From positions 1-10,275 of the forward strand of contig CAYJFK010000074.1 of the NCBI GenBank assembly GCA_964369475.1: a DNA stretch of 10,275 nucleotides, in the 5' to 3' direction. Below, piece by piece: positions 1-6,575 of this stretch (the stretch's first letter is position 1; every line of letters starts with the position of its first letter). The notes under the pieces are model-generated. The model was not told where the DNA came from. It did no database searches and was given only the letters and a program-made list of their open reading frames with translations. The stretch comes from CAYJFK01 sp964369475 (GTDB lineage: Bacteria; Bacillota; Clostridia; Oscillospirales; Feifaniaceae). The translations under genes were made by a program, and so were the position numbers.

Positions 1-2148
1 CGCAAGATCAGCCTCATCGCGAATGTAATAAGGGCTTGCCGACGTGCCTTCGCCCGAAGGGGGAGTTGTTGAGGCGTAGTCGCTCCAATCTACATAATGT
101 ATGGGGTAACCGTCGTTGATAGATTCACTTTTATCCCACCATTTGGCTTCAATATCAGGGTTTGTGTTATTATAGGCCACCGTCCCTGCGTTAAGGGCAT
201 CAAGGAGGTTGCTTGTGGTGATCGAATCGGTAGATGTTACTCCGGAGTCTATCCTAATCTGCGTTGTATCCCTGTCAAACGAGCCAACATTTGTAACGAT
301 CCCATTATAATTATTCCCCACACCGACGCTTACATTATTACCGCCCTGATAGTAGCAGTTTTCAGTCGTGCCCGAATCATCGTTGTACCCCACCACGCCG
401 CCGACATGATTACTGTCCCCAAAGGTTAACTCGCCGGTGCTGTAGCAGTTATTCACCGTGCCGTAGTTTTTTGCCGCAATACCACCGATTGGAGGATAGG
501 GGTCGATTGCGGAAAGAGCGCCTGTGTTGTAGCAGTTTACGACCGTGCCGTAGTTAGTTCCTACCACACCGCCTACACTGCTGTTTATTATTGAGGTAAC
601 GCTGCTCGTGTTGTAGCAGTTTGCGATCGTGCCTTCGTTGTCTCCCGCTACGCCACCGACGATGCTACGACCTATAACGGTACCGCTCACACCAACATTT
701 TTCACCACTCCACCGACACCGACATCGCCAAAAAATCCTGTGCCATCTTCCATCGAGTCGATAGACAGGCCGGAAATGAGGTGAAAATCGCCGTCAAAGT
801 TACCGGTGAATGGGTTCGAGGACGTGCCGATCGGGACCCATACGTGTGCGGAGAGGTCGAGGTCGGTTACGAGGAAGAAGTATGCGCCCGACAGATCAAC
901 GCCTTCAGTTCCGTCGTTTACCTCTTTTGCCACCCACGCAAGATCAGCCTCATCGTCAATGAGATAAGGGCTTGCCGACGTGCCTTGGCCCGAAGGGGGA
1001 GTTGTTGCGATGTAATCATCCCAATGGGTCGCAAAGGCGGGGTAGCCGCCGTTGATATCCTCACTTATAGCCCACTTTTTGACATGATCATAGTTTTTGT
1101 CTATGTTATACGCATGTCGCCCTGAGATAAGGGCAGCAAAGAGGCTGTCATGGGAAATATTACTTGGCTTTACTGCGCCGTCTGTCGGTGTAATGACCGA
1201 GCTTGACGAGGAAAATGAGCCAATATTGATAAGGGTGCCGCCGGAGTTCTCGCCCGTACCTCTGCTTGCGCCCGAAGTTTTTAGCCAGTAGCAGTTTTCA
1301 ACCGTGCTGTAGCTCTGGTTATACCCCACCACGCCGCCTATATTGCCACTGTTCCCACCGTCAATCGTGCCCCCATTGTAGCAGTTTTCAACCAACCCGG
1401 AGTTGTCCCCCACCACACCGCCGATGAAGGCATTGTCGGTAGTTGATGAAATAGCGCCGACATTGTAGCTGTTTGCGACAGTGCCGCCGGTGTTGTCCCC
1501 CACCACGCCACCAATAACAGTTGCATCACCTGTTGCGGTAACATCTTTGGTGTTTGCGCAGTTTAAAACCTTGCCGCTTGCGTTAAATCCAACCACGCCA
1601 CCAATACGAGCTTCGTTATCGGTTGCGGTAACGGATATGGCGCTTAAGCAGTTTAGAACCTCGCCGCCGTTGTTATATCCCACCACACCGCCGACAAAGT
1701 CTGCAGCGGTGATGCTACCGCTCACGCTTACATCATTCACCACGCTATCGGAGGTGATATAGCCAAAAAGTCCTTGAAGGCTATCGGTAGTGTCGATGTA
1801 AACCCCCGAGATGAGGTGTCCACCGCCGTTAAAGTTGCCTGAGAATTGGTTGTCTACTGTGCCGATAGGTATCCATTCGTGCGAGGACGCACCAAGCGCA
1901 CCCTCATTGAGCACAATGTCAGCGGTGAGGGTGATGTAATCTCCATTGTACGTTTTGCCATTGTTGACATTGTAGGCAAACTGCGCAAGCTCTTCGGCGG
2001 TGCTGATTGTACCGCCTCTATCCCATGTAGTTGTAACTGAGGTGGGGATTTTGCCGTCCCATGTGTCCGATGCCTGTGCGGATATCGGCAGCAAGCTCAC
2101 CATAAGGCAAATGGCAAAGAGCAGTGTAATTATGGTCTGTCGCTTCAT
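1..2148 (-). CDS. Secreted GLUG-repeat surface protein (adhesin-like), N-terminal 716 residues, 3' end outside window
   Basis: An uninterrupted minus-strand frame starts with ATG at 2148 and is still open at position 1. AGGAGG at 2160-2155 lies 6 nt before the start. Residues 1-26 are a signal peptide (basic MKRQ, hydrophobic core, SAQA then cleavage before SD). After it come about 312-residue modules. Each has an entry segment (TAEELAQFAYNVNNG in the first, DEADLAWVAKEVNDG in the second), a strand-rich segment with WIPIGT or WVPIGT and F(S/T)GNF(N/D)G, then several GLUG motifs of the form GGVVGxNxGxVxNCYN. Modules begin near residues 46 and 386, and a third begins near 697 at the window edge. 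GLUG repeats occur in extracellular beta-helix-like proteins of Gram-positive bacteria, such as the region around IgA1-protease-type M26 peptidases. No peptidase motif or wall anchor is visible here, though the C-terminus is missing. Cell-surface adhesion is inferred. The divergent two-component system may regulate it. Confidence 0.85.
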   Translation of the reverse strand, partial: MKRQTIITLLFAICLMVSLLPISAQASDTWDGKIPTSVTTTWDRGGTISTAEELAQFAYNVNNGKTYNGDYITLTADIVLNEGALGASSHEWIPIGTVDNQFSGNFNGGGHLISGVYIDTTDSLQGLFGYITSDSVVNDVSVSGSITAADFVGGVVGYNNGGEVLNCLSAISVTATDNEARIGGVVGFNASGKVLNCANTKDVTATGDATVIGGVVGDNTGGTVANSYNVGAISSTTDNAFIGGVVGDNSGLVENCYNGGTIDGGNSGNIGGVVGYNQSYSTVENCYWLKTSGASRGTGENSGGTLINIGSFSSSSSVITPTDGAVKPSNISHDSLFAALISGRHAYNIDKNYDHVKKWAISEDINGGYPAFATHWDDYIATTPPSGQGTSASPYLIDDEADLAWVAKEVNDGTEGVDLSGAYFFLVTDLDLSAHVWVPIGTSSNPFTGNFDGDFHLISGLSIDSMEDGTGFFGDVGVGGVVKNVGVSGTVIGRSIVGGVAGDNEGTIANCYNTSSVTSIINSSVGGVVGTNYGTVVNCYNTGALSAIDPYPPIGGIAAKNYGTVNNCYSTGELTFGDSNHVGGVVGYNDDSGTTENCYYQGGNNVSVGVGNNYNGIVTNVGSFDRDTTQIRIDSGVTSTDSITTSNLLDALNAGTVAYNNTNPDIEAKWWDKSESINDGYPIHYVDWSDYASTTPPSGEGTSASPYYIRDEADLA
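345..680 (-). repeat. Four GLUG repeats of module 2
   Basis: Four degenerate copies lie near 352-408, 440-488, 531-579 and 611-659. On the plus strand each shows a gtagcagtt block followed about 30 nt later by ccaccacgccgcc-like sequence. Read on the minus strand these encode GGVxGxN...(T/G)xxNCY. They are part of the coding sequence, not a DNA-level element. Confidence 0.75.
1281..1696 (-). repeat. Five GLUG repeats of module 1
   Basis: Five copies lie near 1289-1341, 1377-1427, 1465-1516, 1550-1605 and 1644-1696. They encode motifs such as GGVVGYNNGGEVLNC and GGVVGDNSGLVENCYN. The spacing is about 80-90 nt, and the copies differ enough to be old protein repeats rather than recent DNA duplication. 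Confidence 0.75.
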
Positions 2149-2211
2149 AATAGGCCTCCTATTTTTTGTAAATTTGTCTATACTTCAAGCAAGATATAAT
2201 TTGCTGTTGCT

Positions 2212-2220
2212 ATTCTAACA
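2212..2220 (-). promoter_or_regulatory. Possible extended -10 promoter for the surface protein gene
   Basis: On the minus strand TGTTAGAAT (2220 to 2212) fits an extended -10 (TGnTATAAT) with five of six matches in the hexamer. The sequence 17 bp upstream (CTCACA) is a poor -35, so the promoter would need an activator. The inverted repeat at 2245-2262 sits just upstream of that position. This is a weak call. Confidence 0.3.
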
Positions 2221-2244
2221 CAAAACAAAACGCTTGTGAGTCAG

Positions 2245-2262
2245 GGTAACAAAACTGTTACC
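2245..2262. promoter_or_regulatory. Operator-like inverted repeat between divergent genes
   Basis: GGTAACA-AAAC-TGTTACC is a perfect 7-bp inverted repeat with a 4-nt spacer. It is placed between the surface protein gene and the response regulator gene, 21 bp upstream of the -35 of the response regulator promoter. It has no U-tract on either side, so a protein binding site is likelier than a terminator. Which protein binds is unknown; the adjacent OmpR-type regulator is the obvious candidate, although that family more often uses direct repeats. Confidence 0.45.
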
Positions 2263-2283
2263 GAAATTTTAAGTATGCACATA

Positions 2284-2312
2284 TTGAATAAATTGCAAAG
2301 GCATTATATAAT
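2284..2312 (+). promoter_or_regulatory. Sigma-A-type promoter of the two-component operon
   Basis: TTGAAT at 2284-2289 and TATAAT at 2307-2312 are separated by exactly 17 bp, close to the housekeeping consensus. Transcription would start near 2319, about 30 nt before the response regulator coding region. Confidence 0.7.
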
Positions 2313-2349
2313 GAAATACACAATTTGGATTAACTGCTAAGAGGAGGGC

Positions 2350-3054
2350 GTGAATTTGAATACGATCAAACGTACCAGACTGCTTCTTGTCGACGACGAA
2401 ACAGATGTGTTAGATATAAATGCAAAGCATCTGACCGCTTTGGGATATGAAGTATTCACCGCAACGACTCTCGCAGAAGCACGGCATCGTGCGTGGGAAC
2501 ACCCGCCCGATTTACTGCTGCTCGACATCATGCTACCCGACGGGTCAGGGCTTGATTTTTGCAAAGAATTTCGTAAGATCAATAACGCACCTATCATTTT
2601 CCTCACTTGTCTTGACGACAAGGAAAGCACGCTAATAGGTTTACAAAACGGTGCGGAGGATTATGTGGTAAAGCCGTATAGCATTGAGATACTCTCTGCA
2701 CGCATTACCGCCCAACTCAGGCGAAGTCAACAAAGTGCAGGGCAGGTTTTTATACCGCCACTACTGCTAAATAAAGACACGGGTGCAGCGATGCTCAGCG
2801 GCAGAGAAATTCAGCTTACGCCCAAAGAGTTTCAGCTTTTATGTTATTTAGCCGAGCGACACGGTCAGGAATTTAGCCAAGCCACTCTCTTCAAAGATAT
2901 TTGGAGAGGCAAGCCTGAAACCATGGGGGCTACTGTCCGTATGACAGTTCACAGACTTCGCCAAAAAATGAGATTTCATGAAAACGGATTTTTTGAACTT
3001 ATGACAACTAAAGAAGGCGGATATGTCTTTTTGCGAATTCAAAGTGCATTGTAA
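2350..3054 (+). CDS. OmpR/PhoB-family response regulator
   Basis: This is the cytoplasmic DNA-binding partner of the downstream sensor kinase. Counting from the GTG at 2350, residues 9-125 form a receiver domain with acidic pocket D15-D16, phosphoacceptor D59 in LLLLDIMLPDG, conserved T86 and K108 in VVKPY. Residues about 140-232 form a winged-helix effector domain (QLTPKEFQLLCYLAERHG, then TVRMTVHRLRQKM and GGYVFL). At 234 residues it has the usual family length. The start is uncertain: AGGAGG at 2342-2347 is only 2 nt from the GTG but 8 nt from a TTG at 2356, so the true protein may begin two codons later (MNTIKRTRLLLVDDE). The kinase gene follows after 33 nt, so the two are probably cotranscribed. 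It may control the divergent surface protein gene. Confidence 0.93.
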   Translation: MNLNTIKRTRLLLVDDETDVLDINAKHLTALGYEVFTATTLAEARHRAWEHPPDLLLLDIMLPDGSGLDFCKEFRKINNAPIIFLTCLDDKESTLIGLQNGAEDYVVKPYSIEILSARITAQLRRSQQSAGQVFIPPLLLNKDTGAAMLSGREIQLTPKEFQLLCYLAERHGQEFSQATLFKDIWRGKPETMGATVRMTVHRLRQKMRFHENGFFELMTTKEGGYVFLRIQSAL

Positions 3055-3087
3055 TTAGAGGTTGCATAATATAGGGGAGATAAAACG

Positions 3088-4638
3088 ATGGAAGATAAAT
3101 CGCTAAAAGCCCAGTTGAGACGAGTCATACTTTGGACTACTATAATACCGCTTGTATTGATTGTGGTAGCAAGCTCTTTTATCATATACAGTATTATGAA
3201 TCAAAACGAGCAAAACAACGAGATTATTTTTGATGATTTAAAAGAGTTTATATATGCGGGATTTTCCCAAAATGAGTTGTTTACACATCAAGTGCTAAAC
3301 AGGCTTGTGGACAATGAAATTCAAAATGGCAGTATAGAAACTAAGGCTGATTTAGACAATGCGGTCATACGAGCAGACGAAAACGGCGGCGGTCTGATGT
3401 TGACAATCAAGCATACGTTTTTCATCGCCCAAGATGGTGAAATTAAATTTGTAAGCGATGAAAACAACACAACGCCGAGCGATTTGACTAAGCAAATCGA
3501 AGGGTTAATTGTGCCAAATGCAAGTGAATTATTTTATCACAACCCGGATATAGCATCTTTAGAGGAAGCTCTTTTAATAAACGATAGAGTAAACATTTAT
3601 GCGGTTGACTCGGATGATGCGCATTTTTTCTTAGCATGGCATACCATGGAGGATGCTTCACAGCTTGGTATTTTTACCACTTCTGCGAACACCACAACCA
3701 TCATAAATCTTATGGACGACATACTTAAAGACCAGCTCGAAGTTTCGCAAAAAAGCATTGAACGCATACTGATTTACGGCGTGATTGCTTTGGGCATATT
3801 GTTGATTTTTTTGATTTTTACCACATTCTATTTTGCGAAAAAACTTAGTATAAGAGTCAGCGAGCCTGTGGAGATACAGGCAAAAGAACAACGAGAACTG
3901 CTACTTCGTACCGAAGAAGAAAAAGCGATGCTTGAACAGGTCAATACTATGAAAACCGAGTTTTTGTCCAATGTATCACATGAGCTCAAAACGCCGCTCA
4001 ATGTTATCTTAAGCCATATGCAGATGGGCAAGAAAAATATCTCAACAGGAGCGGCGATAGACGAAATAGAGAGAAGTATGGATTTGGTCAGCGGTGAAAC
4101 AGAGCGTATGGCGCTCATGATAAGTCAGCTTCTCGATATAGGGCGAATTGACGAGGGGCGCATGTCGATAGAGCTTAAACCTGAGTCTATCACCGAAATG
4201 ATTCAAACAACGATGAATACATACTATCCTGTTTTTTCTAAAAACTACAACAAGCTCAAATTTATTCCAAACCCCACAATGCCTATCGTTCTTTGCGACA
4301 GCATGAGGATTATTCAAGTGCTTGTAAACTTGATAGGCAATGCGTCACGGCACACAAAATACGGTACAATTACAATTTCGATAGAAGACGATGCAGAGAT
4401 GGTCGCCGTATCGGTTTGTGATACAGGAGAGGGGATTGCCCCTGAACTTCTGCCGTTTGTATTCGAACGGTTTAACAGTAGCAGAAAAAGAGCCGAAAAC
4501 GACACGGGCAGTGGATTGGGGCTTTTTATCTGCAAGCATATAATCGAGGAGCACGGTGGTGAGATTACAGTAAAAAGCGAAGTCGGACAAGGCTCTTGCT
4601 TTACATTTACACTGCCTTCGGGTAGGGGAGTTTGTTAG
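3088..4638 (+). CDS. Membrane sensor histidine kinase
   Basis: This 516-residue kinase pairs with the upstream response regulator. AGGGGAG at 3073-3079 is 8 nt before the ATG. TM1 is about residues 13-36, an extracytoplasmic sensor segment spans about 37-225, and TM2 is about 226-250. A short charged helix (about 258-290) leads into the HisKA domain with phosphoacceptor H298 in SHELKTPL. The ATPase domain shows an N box around N414 and N418 (NLIGNAS), a G1 box at 445-450 (DTGEGI), an F box near 458-463 (VFERFN) and a G2 box at 474-479 (GSGLGL). With H298 only about 48 residues after TM2 there is little room for a full HAMP domain. I do not recognise the sensor domain, so the signal is unknown. 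No strong intrinsic terminator follows the gene. Confidence 0.94.
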   Translation: MEDKSLKAQLRRVILWTTIIPLVLIVVASSFIIYSIMNQNEQNNEIIFDDLKEFIYAGFSQNELFTHQVLNRLVDNEIQNGSIETKADLDNAVIRADENGGGLMLTIKHTFFIAQDGEIKFVSDENNTTPSDLTKQIEGLIVPNASELFYHNPDIASLEEALLINDRVNIYAVDSDDAHFFLAWHTMEDASQLGIFTTSANTTTIINLMDDILKDQLEVSQKSIERILIYGVIALGILLIFLIFTTFYFAKKLSIRVSEPVEIQAKEQRELLLRTEEEKAMLEQVNTMKTEFLSNVSHELKTPLNVILSHMQMGKKNISTGAAIDEIERSMDLVSGETERMALMISQLLDIGRIDEGRMSIELKPESITEMIQTTMNTYYPVFSKNYNKLKFIPNPTMPIVLCDSMRIIQVLVNLIGNASRHTKYGTITISIEDDAEMVAVSVCDTGEGIAPELLPFVFERFNSSRKRAENDTGSGLGLFICKHIIEEHGGEITVKSEVGQGSCFTFTLPSGRGVC

Positions 4639-4731
4639 AAAATTGCGAAGGAAAATATACATATGTGGCAATTAACAAGTGTGCAAATAAAGCAAAGGTA
4701 ATGCACAGTATATGTTGCCGTAAAATTATAA

Positions 4732-4775
4732 GGTGCTTTGACTATGGTCTTTACCACCCTAATACAGTCAGCACC
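4732..4775 (+). promoter_or_regulatory. Structured leader upstream of the lipoate ligase gene
   Basis: GGTGCT (4732-4737) and GACT (4740-4743) pair with AGTCAGCACC (4766-4775), giving a 10-bp stem with a 2-nt bulge. Inside the loop TGGT-CTTT-ACCA (4745-4756) forms a second small hairpin. The structure ends 11 nt before the Shine-Dalgarno of lplA and has no U-tract. It fits no riboswitch class I know and may be a protein-binding or translational control element, or chance. Confidence 0.35.
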
Positions 4776-4797
4776 AATTTATAATCGGAGGAACATT

Positions 4798-5784
4798 ATG
4801 GGGATAACATATATTGAAACGGGCAGCACATCGCCCTTTTTCAACTTGGCGGTTGAGGAATACATACTAAAAAACAAAACGGAGGGCGACTATATCCTCC
4901 TTTGGCAAAGCGAGAACGCAATAGTTGTGGGCTCTAACCAAAACACGGCGGAGGAGATAAATGCCGAGTTTGCAGAGCGGCACAGCATAGCTGTGTCACG
5001 CAGAATGACAGGCGGTGGCGCTGTTTATCAAGACCTTGGCAATCTCAATTATTCCTTTATCACGAACTCGGGCGATCTCTCTGTTATGACGATGGAAAAA
5101 TTTACGACCCCCGTTGTAAAAGCGCTTGCCGCCCTCGGTGTCGAGGCAGTGGCTTCGGGGCGAAATGACATTCTGATAGGCGATAAAAAGATATCGGGCA
5201 CTGCCCAGCGGCTACATAAAAAAAGAGTGCTCCACCACGGAACACTTCTCTTTAATTCGAATAAAGACATGATTGCAGGGGCATTAAAGGTCGACCCTTC
5301 TAAATTTCAGTCTAAGAGCACAAAATCTGTGAGAAGCCGAGTTGGCAATATCTCGGACTATTTAGAAGACGGCATGACGCTCTATGCCTTTTGGCAGATT
5401 ATAAAAAAAGAGCTTATCGGAGACGGCGCCCTTGTGGGTTCTCTGACCGAGGACGAGCTTGCGGTCGTGCGAGAGCTTGAAGAGCGCAACAAAAGTTATG
5501 AATGGAACTACGGCAGGTCGCCCAAAGGGAGTGTAACGGGCAAAAAACGCTTTGACAAAGGCGCAGTTGAAGCGAATATAGAAGTTGAGCAAGGCCTTAT
5601 AAAAAGTGCTGTTTTTTACGGAGATTTCCTTGCCCTTCGGCCGATGGACGATGTCACAAACAGTCTTATAGGCCTCCCCTTTGTCTACGGCGAGATAAAG
5701 GCGGCGCTCGGTAGATTTGATGAGAGAGAATATTTTGGCGGTATAACAAAAGAAGAGGTGTTGTCCGTTATTTTTGATGGGTAG
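4798..5784 (+). CDS. lplA: Lipoate-protein ligase
   Basis: The enzyme activates lipoate with ATP to lipoyl-AMP and transfers it to the lysine of lipoyl domains (2-oxoacid dehydrogenase E2 subunits or GcvH) in the cytoplasm. The ATG at 4798 has GGAGG at 4787-4791, 6 nt upstream; a TTG 60 bases earlier is in frame but lacks a binding site. The 328 residues are typical of the full-length two-domain LplA/LplJ type. Visible signatures are RRMTGGGAVYQDLGNLNYSF (68-87), GRNDILIGDKKISGTAQR (121-138) with the likely catalytic lysine K131, and HHGTLLFN (146-153). The C-terminal accessory domain begins near residue 229 with SYEWNYGRSPKG and reaches the end. The product appears intact. The next gene was a lipoyl-domain protein but is now only a stub, so the present protein substrate must be encoded elsewhere. 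Confidence 0.92.
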   Translation: MGITYIETGSTSPFFNLAVEEYILKNKTEGDYILLWQSENAIVVGSNQNTAEEINAEFAERHSIAVSRRMTGGGAVYQDLGNLNYSFITNSGDLSVMTMEKFTTPVVKALAALGVEAVASGRNDILIGDKKISGTAQRLHKKRVLHHGTLLFNSNKDMIAGALKVDPSKFQSKSTKSVRSRVGNISDYLEDGMTLYAFWQIIKKELIGDGALVGSLTEDELAVVRELEERNKSYEWNYGRSPKGSVTGKKRFDKGAVEANIEVEQGLIKSAVFYGDFLALRPMDDVTNSLIGLPFVYGEIKAALGRFDEREYFGGITKEEVLSVIFDG

Positions 5785-5802
5785 CTATTGAAAGGAGCTA
5801 TC

Positions 5803-5864
5803 ATGTAAGAAAACATATAGTGCCAAAACTCGGCCTTACCATGACGGAGGGTACAATTTACGGG
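5803..5864 (+). pseudogene. Remnant of a lipoyl-domain E2 (dihydrolipoamide acyltransferase) gene
   Basis: Read from 5811, the frame gives KHIVPKLGLTMTEGTIYG, the characteristic first beta strands of an E2 lipoyl domain (the PKLGLTMTEGTI motif). A Shine-Dalgarno (AAAGGAG, 5791-5797) and an ATG at 5803 stand in front, but that ATG is followed at once by TAA. The lipoyl frame is shifted relative to the ATG, and similarity stops after about 18 codons. The lipoylated DKA motif and everything after it are missing. This is best read as the 5' end of a deleted acoC/pdhC-like gene that once followed lplA. A short nonfunctional peptide is the alternative. Confidence 0.65.
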
Positions 5865-6260
5865 GATTTATGTGGATGCTATAATATCACCAAACTATTA
5901 TAAATATATTAAATATTTCGAAGGTAGATATGAGGCGAATAAATAGATTATTATCCGCTCTACTAACCATGTGTACAATCGTGAGAATGACCCCAATACG
6001 GTATTGCGATACAAGCGGCGACAACAGGCGCTTTACCACAAGCTCTACATTGCGCTACACAGGCAATATTTTACTTATATACACCAAATAACTGAATATT
6101 GTTCAGGATAATTATAAAACTGATAAGACAATTTATCTTAATAAACCACATTATTGAGCTTGATATTATAAGCATAAAAGATCAGAATAATAAAAACAAA
6201 TGCTTAAACTAAGGTCTTATGCAATTGCAAATGTAGTGTAATGAGTGAATAAAAAATATC
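5865..6260. other. AT-rich intergenic stretch without a convincing gene
   Basis: Most of this stretch is very AT-rich (the 60 bases from 6121 have 14 G/C by hand count), with a more GC-rich patch at about 5980-6062. Several frames are open across the patch: ATG at 5930 gives 53 residues (to 6091) beginning MRRINRLLSALLTMCTIV, and a second frame from GTG 5971 reaches 6111 and contains TVLRYKRRQQALYHKL. Neither has a good ribosome binding site. A weak hairpin (6137-6144 with 6151-6158) has no U-tract. The region may hold decayed gene fragments left by the event that removed the E2 gene. Confidence 0.5.
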
Positions 6261-6289
6261 TTGACAGAACCAAAATAGCATGATATATT
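6261..6289 (+). promoter_or_regulatory. Promoter of the riboflavin operon
   Basis: TTGACA (6261-6266) is a perfect -35 and TATATT (6284-6289) a five-of-six -10, separated by 17 bp. The predicted start near 6296 is about 12 nt before the first helix of the FMN riboswitch. Confidence 0.85.
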
Positions 6290-6307
6290 ATAAAACAATT
6301 GAATAAC

Positions 6308-6422
6308 ATCTTCAGGGCAGGGTGAGATTCCCTACCGGTGGTACAGCCCACGAGCAGAGCGAAAGCAACGCATGATTTGGTGAAATTCCAAAGCCGACAG
6401 TATAGTCTGGATGAGAGAAGAT
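6308..6422 (+). ncRNA. FMN riboswitch (RFN element)
   Basis: The conserved aptamer blocks are all present: GGGCAGGGTGAGATTCCC, ACCGGTGGTA, AGCCCACGAGC, GATTTGGTGAAATTCC, GCCGACAGTATAGTCTGGATG and the closing GAGAGAAG. P1 is formed by ATCTTC (6308-6313) and GAAGAT (6417-6422). The element binds flavin mononucleotide and controls the riboflavin biosynthesis operon; the terminator at 6460-6492 is its expression platform, so high FMN should stop transcription before ribD. Confidence 0.97.
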
Positions 6423-6477
6423 AAGAAACTACACCGTAGGTGTATTCTAATGTTTTGTGCTCTGAAATGATCTTATC
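6420..6477 (+). promoter_or_regulatory. Predicted antiterminator pairing of the FMN switch
   Basis: GATAAGA (6420-6426) is complementary to TCTTATC (6471-6477), which covers the loop and the first two bases of the 3' arm of the terminator. The first three bases also belong to the 3' strand of P1, so P1 formation with FMN and this pairing exclude each other. Between them a small hairpin, TACACC-GTA-GGTGTA (6430-6444), could bring the two parts together. The pairing is inferred from complementarity only. Confidence 0.45.
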
Positions 6478-6492
6478 ATTTCAGAGTTTTTT
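6460..6492 (+). terminator. Rho-independent terminator of the riboswitch
   Basis: CTCTGAAATGA (6460-6470) and TCATTTCAGAG (6476-6486) form a perfect 11-bp stem with a 5-nt loop, followed by six T (6487-6492) and further T-rich sequence. It lies 37 nt after the aptamer and 83 nt before ribD, the usual place for an attenuator. Confidence 0.93.
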
Positions 6493-6575
6493 GCTTTTAG
6501 AATATATTTATTCGTGTAACCTTTTACTTGCCTTTGATGTATTCAAGGGCAATTTTTTATTTATCGGAGGTAAGC

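Larger units (their letters stand above)
1..1840 (-). repeat. Large tandem module duplication inside the surface protein gene
   Basis: The first 60 bases (encoding PSGEGTSASPYYIRDEADLA) match the stretch that begins at 937 (encoding SGQGTSASPYLIDDEADLA) almost base for base and in the same frame, an offset of 936 bp or 312 codons. A related but more diverged copy of the entry segment encodes residues 46-115 (upstream of 1840). The module has therefore been duplicated at least once, and the junction PPSG(E/Q)GTSASPY is the most conserved part. Confidence 0.7.

Noticed and set aside
97..1291. Plus-strand open frames at 97-429, 781-1125 and 1097-1291
   Set aside because: They lie opposite the continuous 716-codon minus-strand frame with signal peptide and GLUG motifs, and have no binding site or family resemblance.
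350..1700. CRISPR-like regularly spaced repeats (gtagcagttt blocks)
   Set aside because: The blocks are in frame and encode the NCY core of GLUG motifs; copies diverge and spacers are also repeated protein sequence, so this is not a CRISPR array.
4738..4797. Upstream TTG start for the lipoate ligase
   Set aside because: It has no Shine-Dalgarno, gives a tail unlike LplA proteins, and lies in the hairpin; the ATG at 4798 has GGAGG at the correct distance and starts the family sequence.
6137..6158. Hairpin in the AT-rich gap as a terminator
   Set aside because: The 8-bp stem contains one G-U pair and only A-T otherwise inside, and no run of T follows.
5865..6307. tRNA or small RNA gene in the gap
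   Set aside because: I found no tRNA-like conserved arms or other RNA motif before the FMN element.
6528..6575. Extended ribD start
   Set aside because: The 16 extra codons lack a binding site; GGAGG precedes the ATG at 6576, where RibD proteins normally begin. The same reasoning excluded 7642 for ribE and 9494 for ribH.
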